Assembly (NCBI GenBank): GCA_032358165.1
Contig: JAALGY010000015.1
Coordinates: 1,178,001 to 1,242,000, forward strand
DNA from: Diplosphaera chodatii
Taxonomy: Eukaryota > Chlorophyta > Trebouxiophyceae > Prasiolales > Stichococcaceae
DNA: 64,000 nt
Direction of reading: 5' to 3'
The notes beneath the pieces are model-generated. The model worked only from the letters and a program-made list of their open reading frames with translations, did not search any database and was not told where the DNA came from. Shown in pieces: positions 13,716-26,731 of this stretch (positions are counted from its first letter, which is position 1; each line of letters begins with the position of its first letter). A program made the translations under genes and the position numbers.

Positions 13716-14886
13716 TCATGCAACAATGGGTTCCTCCAGCTGGCGATTCTCCTGCTGTTCTGCCTGGTGCTGCTGCGCCTGCTGCTGCTGCTGCGCCTTG
13801 ACCTCAGGCTGCAACGTCGTCTCAGGCACGGATGGCAGGTCCAGCGCTGCCGCTTCCTCGGCGTCCGCTGTTGCCTCCAGCAAGGCCAACTCCTCCGCGG
13901 CCGCTGCGTCCTGCTCAGGCGTGAGGGTCTCGGCCAGCGCCTCATGCATGCGCTGCTGCTGCGCCGCCGCCTCTGCGCTGTCCTCCATGAGCTTCTCAAC
14001 GTCCTCCACCTTGACCTGCCATGGGTTGCAGGCCGGTCGCGAAAATTTGCTGCAAGCATTGCTCGAAAGTCAGCACAGCACAGCACACAAACAGCACCGT
14101 TATTCTTCTTTGGATGCCCACAATCAGCTCCTCCCCCATGGGCGCATTGCAGTCTGGCGCACACCTCCTTCTGCATGTCAGCAACTGCGGCCGTCCCGGC
14201 CTTGAGCGCCACGAACAGTCGCTTCTGCTGCTTTGCCACCTCGATGTTGCTCAGCACCTGCTCCACGTTGAGCTGCCAGGCACCCTGCGCAGGATAGATG
14301 TGGCCAACACTCCAGTTCTGCTCATCTCCACACAGGGATTCGACTACATTGGTGTGCCGGGCCACGCAGCAGGAACCCTGCGCTCACCAGCCTGTCGAGC
14401 TGCTGTTCGTGCAACTTGCGGCGTTTCAAGGCCAGCAAAGCCCTGTCCTTCTGCCCCTTCGCCACCAGCTCACGGGCAACCTGCACCACGGCAGTCCGAT
14501 CTCTTTGTAACCAGCTCAATGTGCAAGCTTAGGGTTGTGAAATGCCTCCTGCACGCCGGCACAGCTGGACACGACTACAGGGACGCCATGCTTTCCTGAT
14601 GATGCAGTGGATGCTGACCTGCATCTCGCGAGCCACCAGGCTTTCCAGCCGCTTCTGCTCATTCGACAGCTTCCGGCGCTGCGTCTTTAGCGTCAGCACC
14701 GCCCTGTCTGCATCCGTGATCTCACCCCTGCAGGGAACAGCTTTTGGCTATGTCGGCATGGCGATGTGGGGACACCCCACAGCGACTGCTCAAAGGTGTA
14801 GAAGCAGGCTTGCTGGTGTAAGAGCCACAGAGCACAGCTATGCGAACAAAGACGCACTTCTTAGCGCGCGACTGCCCAACACCCAT
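13716..14886 (-). CDS. VPS20: ESCRT-III subunit VPS20/CHMP6
   Basis: Exon 1 is only about 10 codons (MGVGQSRAKK, ATG at 14886) and keeps the N-terminal MG myristoylation signal of this subunit. It joins through a GTGCGT donor to GEITDADRAVLTLKTQRRKL, then VARELVAKGQKDRALLALKR, then LNVEQVLSNIEVAKQQKRL, then VEDVEKLMEDSAEAAAQQQ. These match the basic Snf7-domain helices of VPS20, the nucleator of ESCRT-III in multivesicular body sorting at endosomal membranes. The acidic C-terminal part (TPEQDAAAAEELALLEA) is followed by a Gln-rich tail ending LEEPIVA. The tail is longer and more Gln-rich than I expect for the family. The gene lies head-to-tail about 180 bp after TFB5. Confidence 0.88.
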
Positions 14887-15068
14887 TTTGTTGAAGGCCA
14901 GCGCCAGACTACTGAGCAGCAGTCCTCTGCCAGACTACCAAGGAGGCTTACATGGCGTCCTCACGGCGTGGGGGCTGCAGGATGCATGGACATGATCAGC
15001 GCAGGGTGGTGAGGCGGGCATGCGTCTGCCACCAGAGCACGAGACCGTTGCCAGGGTGAGCAGAGTAT

Positions 15069-15383
15069 TTAGGACGAGCATCGTGCGTGATATGCCCCAA
15101 CCTGATATGTGTTTTGCTCCTGCCACACAGCAATCTGTTCCTCCAGCCACTCCGCAACCTTTGCTTGCACGAACAGACGCTTGTCGTCCAGGTCCTCAAT
15201 GATGAACTGCTCCTTGGGCGGCTTTGCGTTGTTGAGGCTTAGTATGAACTCTTTGATCGGCACGTCACTGCATGCAAGGGGTGCACCTCATTGTTGGGTC
15301 TATGACTGACATGATGGTCGACGGCAACAGGCAGACGCACTGACTCACCATTCCAAAAGGAGGCCCTGCAGAGCCGACACCAT
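15069..15383 (-). CDS. TFB5: TFIIH subunit TFB5 / TTDA (GTF2H5)
   Basis: Two small exons give a protein of about 71 residues, the normal size for this smallest TFIIH core subunit. Exon 1 (15383-15349) encodes MVSALQGLLLE and half of a Cys codon before a GTGAGT donor. Exon 2 starts at 15267 and gives C|DVPIKEFILSLNN, KEQFIIEDLDDKRLFVQ and LEEQIAVWQEQNTYQ. The pattern FII-x-DLDD...LFV...QNTY is the hallmark of TTDA/TFB5, which stabilises TFIIH (p52/TFB2 partner) in transcription initiation and nucleotide excision repair. The frame reads through to a stop at 15069; a short last exon after NTYQ (possible donor at 15101) would change only the last few residues. Confidence 0.87.
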
Positions 15384-15618
15384 GCTTGTAGTGTACAGGG
15401 TTCGATGTGCAGCTGCAAGCAATGGCATTTCTCACCGAGGACAAATTACGTAAGATCTCGTGTTCTCGTGTGTGACACATAGGGATTAGGCTCGGCACGG
15501 CCTGCCGACAGCCGCCGACCTGCTGTCTGCTCATTGATCAAAATTGCTTGCGCGGCATCATAACAATCGTGCCATAAAGTGGTGGTCGTGTGGGGCCAGG
15601 TTGTGCTGCACCTGCATC
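15384..15618. promoter_or_regulatory. 235-bp shared 5' region of TFB5 (-) and cathepsin Z-like (+)
   Basis: Two divergent start codons are separated by only 235 bp, so both core promoters and 5' leaders must fit here. No TATA box is evident. Confidence 0.45.
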
Positions 15619-17626
15619 ATGACCATGCGACGGTGTGCACTGCTGCTGGCCGCGCTATCACTGGCGCTGCTGAGCACCGCCGATGCAGGCGACTACCGCA
15701 ATGGCCGCACAAAGCCGCTTCGCGATGTAGCCACGCTGTCCTGGAACTATGCACCCGTGCCAACGCTGGCAAGGCATCAACTGCCGGAGGTGACCCAAGC
15801 CCAATCCACTGAGCGGCTGTGTCATTGCCGCATATGTGTCATGTTTACCTGCGTCTTCGTGTGCGGACGCAGTGCTGCACGCATGGACGAAATTGTGTGA
15901 TAGTCCTTGCTGCAGCGCTCCGTGTCATTGCTCCCTTGCAGCACTTCAACTGGTGTGACGAGGATGGGCTGAACAGCTGCACGTCCAGCTGGAACCAGCA
16001 CATCCCGGTGTACTGTGGCTCCTGCTGGGCACACGGCACATTGGCAGCCATCCAGGACCGGCTGAAGATCCGCAAGGGTGGGCTCGGCAAGGATGTGATG
16101 CTCAGCCGCCAGGCGCTGCTGAACTGTGGCGCATTTGACGGCTTTGGCGGCGGCTGCAATGGCGGCGACCCCATTGATGTCTTCCACTACATGCAAAAGG
16201 TTGGGGTGCCATCGTGTGATGTCAGGGTATGTAATTGCCATGGCCCAACCCAACCTGTAAACATGAGCTTCACACCTGTAATGCAAACCGTTTGGGTGAT
16301 CTTGCAGCATGGCCTTCCTGACGAGTCATGCCAGCTGTACAATGCGACTGATCACACCAAGTGGGGCACTGAGAAAGGTGTGCCATTTTCCCTCGCATTG
16401 CGACCGCTGGAAGATGACATGGACAATGCTGTGCAGGTGCATGCTGGAAAGGCTGTCAAGTTCTGCTAGTCCTGAGGACGTTTGGCTTTCGCACATGCAG
16501 AGATCAAGGGCAAGGAGTGCCCTGCGATTGGAAAGTGCCAGAACTGCATGCCGATCAATGGCAGCGATACATGCTGGCCAGTGAAGACGCCGATCCTGTA
16601 CAAGCTGAAGAGCTATGGCAAGATCCGGGATGGCGGCGAGCTCGGCATCATGTCTGAGGTCCACAAGAACGGGTACACAAGCCTGCTGCATGTCAGTGGG
16701 ATGTCTGGACTTCTGAACCCCTTAACGACCGAGACAGCTGCCTGATGTTAGACTATACAAACATGGGCTGGCCGCAGGCCAATCACCTGCTCCATTGCAA
16801 CACCGGACAACTTCGTGTATGACTTCCGCGGCGGTCCTGGGCGCAATGGCATTGCTTTTGACAAGGACTACAACAAAACAGACGTAGGGCTTTGGAGTGC
16901 ATGGATGTGCATGCATGTCTACGATGGAAGTGTGCATGCGGCGTGCCAGCTTGAGGAGTGAGTAGACGTTCTTATATTGCTGGACAATCGTAGGCTGTGC
17001 CGAAGTGCTGCAAATGCTTGCACGGCGGTGCACCTGCAGGTCGACCATGACATCGAGGTCGTCGGCTGGGGTGAGGAGGACGGCGTGAAGTTCTGGCACA
17101 TCCGCAACTCCTGGGGCACCTTCTGGGGCGAGCTCGGATTCTTCCGGCTGGAGCGCGGCAAGAACGCTCTGCAGATTGAGTCTGGCGACTGCTGGTGGGA
17201 CTTGTCACCGGCTCACTTGCAAACTATGTTCGGCAAGGATTTTCCAGGCAGGTGCTCCAGATGTTGCTGCGCTGACATCTTGCTGTCACCCTGATGCAAA
17301 GGCTGGCGGAGCCGGACTATGAAATGGAGGAGGATGTGCGACACGGGGAGTATGAGGGCTCGATGGTGCGCCCTTCTGCGAGCTATGTGGACCAGGATGT
17401 ACGGAAGGACATGTCCGACATTGTGGTGTGGTGCAATCCCACCAATTGGGGTTCGTGTTCCAAGGCTCCAAGCTGACAGCCAATTCACTGTCTGCAGTAC
17501 GGACTCGTTGAGGAGGACAACAAAGTCCGCGCCCCCCGCGCCACGGATGCAACCCGCCTGGTGACCGCAACAAGCACAAGCCATGCAACTGGCATCCTGC
17601 GGAAGATGTTCATGTTCGCCGCCTGA
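15619..17626 (+). CDS. cathepsin Z/X-like papain-family cysteine protease with C-terminal extension
   Basis: The first exon (ATG 15619 or 15625) encodes a signal peptide (MRRCALLLAALSLALLSTADA), so the product enters the secretory pathway and probably a vacuole or the cell exterior. A short pro-segment follows, then the catalytic domain: NQHIPVYCGSCWAHGTLAA carries the nucleophile Cys and the HIP mini-loop that marks cathepsin X/Z carboxypeptidases. DGFGGGCNGGDPIDVFHYM, ECPAIGKCQNCMPINGSDTC, TPDNFVYDFRGG, DHDIEVVGWGEEDGVKFWH (catalytic His) and IRNSWGTFWGELGFF (catalytic Asn) follow. After the usual end the reading frame continues through two more exons (YEMEEDVRHGEYEG; then YGLVEEDNKVRAPRATDATR to KMFMFAA). 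This roughly 100-residue extension is absent from animal cathepsin Z. The His is preceded by Asp (DHD), whereas animal enzymes have NH. Confidence 0.88.
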
Positions 17627-18247
17627 CTGTAGCCACCTGAGCCCGATACTTGGTCCTCAAGGGCATTAACTGATGTGGATGCTGAGGTTGGCATTCAAGC
17701 CTTCCTGTTCATGCCTGAGGATGCACACATGCGATGGCAGTCGCAGCTTCAGTAGCCCTGCCCATAGAGGCTCTGGAAACTATGTTACGACAGACAGTGA
17801 CTTGACGTGTTGTCGTCTGCCATGCACTGCTTCTGGGTACGATGCCTGGTGCAGCATATATGTAGCGGCGCCGTCGCACTTGCAACCGTGACACAGCAGC
17901 CGGAATGTTGCTGCTCGATGAGCACTGAAGTTCAACCTGATTACTGTGCATCCAGACAAAGGAAGTGCCGAAAAGCTCCCTCTATATATCAGCTGCTGCC
18001 AGCTAGCTCAGAAACAGACTGCACTACTCGTATGCCGCCAAGTGGTCTCGCAATTTCTGAGCCTGTTGCAACACAGAGCGCTTACTAGCGCCGCCCTCTG
18101 TGTCCCGCATCTCTGCTGACCTGTTGTAGTCCCAGACCTGCGTATGTCCACATGCACATTTGAGGGTTCAATAATGTGAACCACGCGTCTTGGGCACGAT
18201 CCAGCCATGGTCTTGCAGGACTGCCGTTTCGAATGCATGCATCAGCA
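17627..18247. other. convergent intergenic region
   Basis: About 620 bp between the stops of the cathepsin Z-like (+) and ASL (-) genes. No gene or RNA recognised. Confidence 0.5.
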
Positions 18248-21274
<3,027 letters not shown>

Positions 21275-21497
21275 CGTAGGAACTGCAAGCTCCACCACCA
21301 ACAATGTGCAGCGCCTATGCTCGTTCCAGCACCTGTTTGGTGTCTCGCGTCGTGATCACTGGCAAGTGTCATGCACACACGGCTGTGCTGACCTCTGGCA
21401 CGTGAGTAAGATCAGCACGTGCAGATGGCTGCTAGTACAAACTGCAGGTGCGGCACAGGCAAATGTGGCAGTCATCATCATCTTGTGTGCTCTCTGG

Positions 21498-22691
21498 ATG
21501 GTCAGCTTGATGCTGGTTGCACATACCCCGCTGCGAGCTTGCACTGTCAGCTTCCGCTATTCAGGGCAGTGCAATCTGCGCGGCCGTCAGGCAGTCAGGT
21601 GGGGTCGAAGGCAGGGCATCTGCACATCTGCAGCTGCACCTGCCCTTGACAGCTCCAGCGCGTCTGGTTCCTGGACCGTCGAGGAAGCAGGGAGCAGGTC
21701 TGTATGCTGGCGACTGATTGCACCAGCACATGTATGATGTTGCGTTGCGGCCGATCATGAGTGATTTGCAAATGTTGGGACCTGCTTAGTGCTGAGATGC
21801 GCCATCACTGCAGACATACGGGCCAGCGGGAAGACTTGCATGTAGTGTTGGTCCATCCACAGATACCCCAGAATGCTGGCAGCGCAGCTCGCACCTGTGC
21901 GGCGACAAACACAGGCCTACACCTCGTCAAGCCGCTTGGCTTTGAGATCGACAGCCTGAAGTGCGCACACAACCAGCGCACGATGTTCACCACAAGCGCA
22001 TCAGGATGAGCGGGCTCACTCCGAAGCCCTAGCTTGAATCCGGCTGGCGACACACGAACATGTCTTACATGCAGGCTGAAGCGAGCTGGGCTCGACTATT
22101 GGCCGTTCGTTGTCGTCAAAGTGCACGCGGATTGGGCAGCCTTTCATGAGTACTTCAAGCAACAAGGCCGCGGCAGGCTGATTGCATTCAGCAAGTTTGG
22201 GAAGCAGTCGCACACGGCATTGGACACCTACCACCCAGGTGCTGATCATCACGATGAGGCTGCTTGACCGCTCAGCTTGCCAGCGTATGACAACGCTGTG
22301 CACGTGCAGGCGACTGGCTCCTGTTTGGCGCTGAAACATCAGGCTTGCCGGCAGAGGTGGGCTCTATAGCAGGATCTTGCACGGTATACGTGGCAGCTCA
22401 TCGTGTGTTGCTATCTTGTGATGAAATCGCATGGTGCCATCGACAGGCTCACGAGGCGGCAACACATACCGTCAGGATCCCCATGAGTCAGCAGTATGTC
22501 AGGTGATCAGGACCTGTGCATGCAGATCCTACTGCTGCTGGGTGCGTACAACAGCAAAACGCCTGCTTGCTATCGAACATGTACCAGACGATGCTGTGAC
22601 CGACACCAGGTCATTGAATCTCGCGGTTAGCGTGGGAGTTGGCATCTATGAAGCCAGCAGGCAACTGGAGGAGCTTGCTGCCAGATCTTGA
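21498..22691 (+). CDS. trmL: TrmL/SpoU-type tRNA (nucleoside-2'-O) methyltransferase
   Basis: The SPOUT fold is seen in order: [101 protein letters not shown] and [20 protein letters not shown] with the stop at 22691. The knot motifs LFGxETxGLP, IPM and SLNLxxxVGxxxYE are those of bacterial TrmL (Cm/Um34 of tRNA-Leu wobble position) and its plant organelle homologues. The 5' end is tentative: ATG 21498 ([19 protein letters not shown]) ends at a phase-2 GTGGGG donor that fits the acceptor before the [11 protein letters not shown] exon (about 21814), giving a basic organelle-targeting-like leader. An ATG at 21761 in the HTGQRED frame is the alternative. The last exons converge on MFAP1 with a 176-bp gap. 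Confidence 0.85.
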
Positions 22692-22866
22692 TGCTTCGTG
22701 ACACCGGATGCGCTGCTCTCTGGGCTGGAAGCTGCTCACATCCGCAATGTGGGGCGGGTGTTGCCCTGGTGTTTCCATCACCAAGGTCTCCTCCCCCTCC
22801 AGGTCCATTGGGTGGAGAGCAGTGTACAGTTACAATTGCGAGCACCAGCATATCGCAAATCTGCTG

Positions 22867-25800
22867 TCATGTCTGAAGCTTGAGTTGCTTGGGGTCGAGC
22901 GTTTGGTCCATGCCAGACATACGAGAGTTGTACTTCTCCTGCTGTGCGGCATCCGGCGCCAGCGGGTTGTCGAACACCTGTGGTGACAACAGCCGCAGCG
23001 ATCTGCTACTTCAATGTCTAGTGCACCAATGCATTACGATAGCGCAAGCAGAATCCGAACACATCCTCTGTGGTCACTCTAGTAAGATGCAGAGATATTG
23101 CAGCCGAGTCGAGCCATTGAAGTTCTTACCGTTGTATCCTGGTCCAGCAAGTGGGTGTACTTCGTGCGACCCCGCCGCCCAAAGTTTTTGACCTGCATTG
23201 AGAGATGGAACGATGGTCAGCGAGAAACACATGGGGAGACCTAGCGAACGCCACAATGTTTGAGGACTCAGCGAGTAGTAATATGAGAGGTCTGCTGAGC
23301 AAGGGCAATGTGATTTAAGCCTTCACACCTGCATGACTTTGGGCAGGATGGTCTTGTCATACTGATCCTCGCCGGTGGGTGCTGAATAGTCACGTGTGTA
23401 GATATCGTCCGCTGCCTTGTCTTGAAACTCGTCATCCGCGCCTGTGGCAGCAAATTGCGACGGTACTGACACCATCACAAGGTTATGATGGCGCACTGAA
23501 ATTGGGGAATTGCAGAGGCTTATGGACACGAAGAGAAGGAGCACACCAGTCTGGTAGTAGGCACCCTTGTGCCAGTACTTTTGCATGAACTTCCACTTCG
23601 ATTTGGGCGCCGACTGCATCATCTGCAAGCACACGAGCACAGCTGCCTTGGGTCTTGCAGGCCTCCAAGCTAGCTGACTGCAAGGCAGCTGCACAAGTAG
23701 CAGAGTACAAGCTGCAGCCAGAACACAAGATCGCATGCTGGCAGCTGCGCATGTCCCTGGGTGCTTGCAAACTGGTCTGAGCAGACCTATGCCATCAGCA
23801 ACCCAATCCCATGAGGCTGCGGTTCCATGCATGTAAAGATATATTGCCCATAAAGATAGCCGTGTGGCACGCACCTTGGGGTTCTCGCGCTCCCACTGGC
23901 GGCGCTCCTCCTCGGTCATGTTTTTGAGGCGTTCGCGCTCGCCCGCCTCCCGGGCCTCCTTCTCCCGGTCCGCCCGGTCCTTGGCCACCCGCGCCCGCTC
24001 CCGCGCCTCCCACGCGTTGTACTCTCGCGACTGCCCCTCCTCGTCCGCCTGGGCCGAGGCAAGTGCAGCTCTGTGCTGGTGACTGCTTCCAGCGGCACCA
24101 CCTTGGAGCCTCATAACAACTGTGCTGCGTCCAGGCATCTGCACGCCGCGCGCTTGCGGACCCCAGCACGCTGAGAGTGTGCACCTGGCAGCCGCGCTGA
24201 CGCTTGCTTCACCGGTGGTGCAATTTAACACATAGAGCGGCCATCGCTCATGCTGGTCATAGACCTGCCCCCCTGTGCAGCGGCTGCAACATGCCGCTGT
24301 GCGAGGGCAATGCAGGCGGGAAGCGGCACCTCGTCATCCGTGTTAATGTCGTCGACGCCGACGGGGCCCGCATTGGCGGCCTCCGACTCTGCGCGCTCCT
24401 GCTCCAGCCGCTGGATGACCAGTTCCCGGGTCTCTCTCTGCACCGGCACAGCAGTCGCTCAGGTGGAGACCATGCAAGACACACCAGCGCTTTTGTGTAC
24501 ATAGGGTCACGCACAGGCAAGAGGAGAAAATCGGGCCATCTTTTGCACGGCGATCAACCCCTTAATCGCAGACGTGCATCTGCACCGGCAGCAGGCAACC
24601 ATGTGGTCACCTTGCGCTCTTTGAGACGCTCCTTCTCTTTTTCGTATCGTGCTTCCTCCTCTGCCAGTAACCTGTCCCTCTCCTCTATTGTCTGTACAGC
24701 AAAATATTATGATGATGGGTCCAGTATGACGGCAGGATGTCAGTGTTGGGAAAGCAGCTAGCTGCGGGCTCCTGCAGACCACAGGGCGGCGTGAGACTGG
24801 CGGGGTCAGCATACTACGCACATCACGCTGCGCTTTCGGGACGAACATGGGCTTCAGGAGCTGCCGCGTGTTGGCCTCGTCCTCAGAGTCCGTCTCGTAC
24901 TCAGAGCTCTCCTGCAGCAGGCAGGCCGAGACTTCACAGTGAAAACCCGACAGCTGTCCTGTGAGGCGAGTGCTTGTCAGCGTGGATATTGTTTGTCAGG
25001 CAAACCCCTGACAGTCTCTTCCACGGGCTGCATGACCAGGAGTCCGGTCGCCAGCCTCTGGGCAGCCGCACCTCCTCTCCATCACCCGCAGCCTCTGCGA
25101 GCACCTCCACCTCCTGCTCCTGCTGCGCCCTGCACGTCCACACACCCCAGGCCCCTCATAGTTCAGTGCGAACCAGTCTGAAGACTCAAGCTGCGTGCTG
25201 CGGCTGGCAGGCTGCGCAGCCGGTGGCGACCTTGCGGACTGCGTCGCTTGAGTGACCGGCTGACCTGGCTCTGAGGGCGGCCCGCCGGGCGGCCAGCGCC
25301 TCCTCGTCCACCTCCTCCTCCTCCGCCTCCCCGCCGCTGCTCTCCCCCTCGCTGCTGCTGTCCGCCTCCTCCCCGCCCACAGGCCCCCGCCTGCACATGC
25401 AGCGCGCGGCGCAATCGGCAGACTGCGCCAGGGCTCTGCATTTGCTGGCCTTAACGTGGTCCCGGGCGCATGCGGTGCATTGCCAAACCAGCACGCGGCC
25501 CTCATGACGTGAGGGACGTGTCGCCGCCGACATGGCCCACCTGACGACTACGGTGCGCCGGTGGCGGGCGGCTGGCTCCTCACCATCGCTGTCAGGCTGT
25601 GCTCGGCTCTGCGCCAGCCGCGCCAGCCGGGGATCCTCAACCCTTTTGATCACCACCGGCGGCTGGAACGCTGTCTGCACCGCCTGTGATGAGCGCCACA
25701 TCACATCAATGAAAACAGAGCAGCAACCATTCCGCTGGTCGCCCTGTACCATGCCAGGCTTACAGTGTGTCCTGCCGGACAGCAGCGGCCAATCTACAAG

Positions 25801-25982
25801 CGGTGCCTGGCACTCACTTCGGCCTCATCCCGCTGCTCCTCCTCGTCCTCTGACCCTGCCTGCTCGTTATCGTCATCCACCCAATCTGGCGCCTTGCCAG
25901 GCCAATAGCGCTTAACGGTGGCGGCGCCGACGCCGCCCTTGTTGATCTCCGCTGCCGAGATGCCGGCTCGCGCGCCCGACAT
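22867..25982 (-). CDS. MFAP1: MFAP1-like spliceosomal B-complex protein
   Basis: The start [17 protein letters not shown] leads into [16 protein letters not shown], a hallmark of the plant and animal MFAP1 N-terminus, followed by an acidic stretch. [20 protein letters not shown], a Glu/Ser-rich segment with [157 protein letters not shown] and a last exon with [15 protein letters not shown] complete it. The whole order matches MFAP1, a nuclear protein of the pre-catalytic spliceosome needed for splicing. Charged coiled-coil composition is normal for the family. The span holds many introns; exact borders in the acidic middle part (about 24.8-25.5 kb) are uncertain. Confidence 0.9.
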
Positions 25983-26731
25983 CCTGGCTCAATCCTTCGA
26001 GACCGTTCAAACAGACCAGGTGCCCGGCTGCGATGCCTGCTGCATGCAGCTCAGGCGCTCTGGAGCCGCAACAGCGCAGATTCTGAGGACAGCCTTCAGC
26101 GTGTTGAGGACTCAGGGATTGCAAGCCTGGCTGGACCTCCAGAGTCTATCCTTTAATGTGTCAGGCTGTATATCGGCGCAATCTCGTGCTCTGATGCAAA
26201 GGCACTTGTGGCACTGCCAACACACTCCCCCGGTGATCTAATACCTCGCTTGCGGCGCGCGAATGCCGGTGTGCATCACCGTGCAACCCCAACAAACTCA
26301 GCAAGCGGGCATTGTGCAGAGAGATCGCAAGTGTCGAAGTGTGCAGGCCTCGTCTTGGACGCGGTCCGCCCTGTATCAAAAGCCCCTTGTGCCGGTGGAG
26401 ATCAGGGCCAGAACGCTCCAAACGATTGGAGCGTCGGTGTTGGTTTGGTTTGGGAGTGCACCTATGACCTTGCTACTCCAATAGACACATTGCCGCCGAA
26501 GTTTCAAACCCAAACATTCAAACAACATCAGGTTCACGAAGTAGTACTTGATCAGTATTCCTATGTCTGGCAACGAAATCGCGACGATCCAAACAGCCAC
26601 ACTTGCCCGCTCTTAACAGCAGGGCGTTTGTGGCGCGTTCCTTCGCTGCTAGTTCATCGTGGGCATGGCTGTCAGCGCGAACGAGCGTATAGCCACTGCT
26701 GTGTTGCCTCTCTGCGAGGCTCGGTGGCTGT
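25983..26731. other. intergenic: MFAP1 5' side and methyltransferase 3' side
   Basis: About 750 bp between the MFAP1 start and the methyltransferase stop, both on the minus strand. It should hold the MFAP1 promoter. No gene recognised; the frames here show no family features. Confidence 0.5.
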
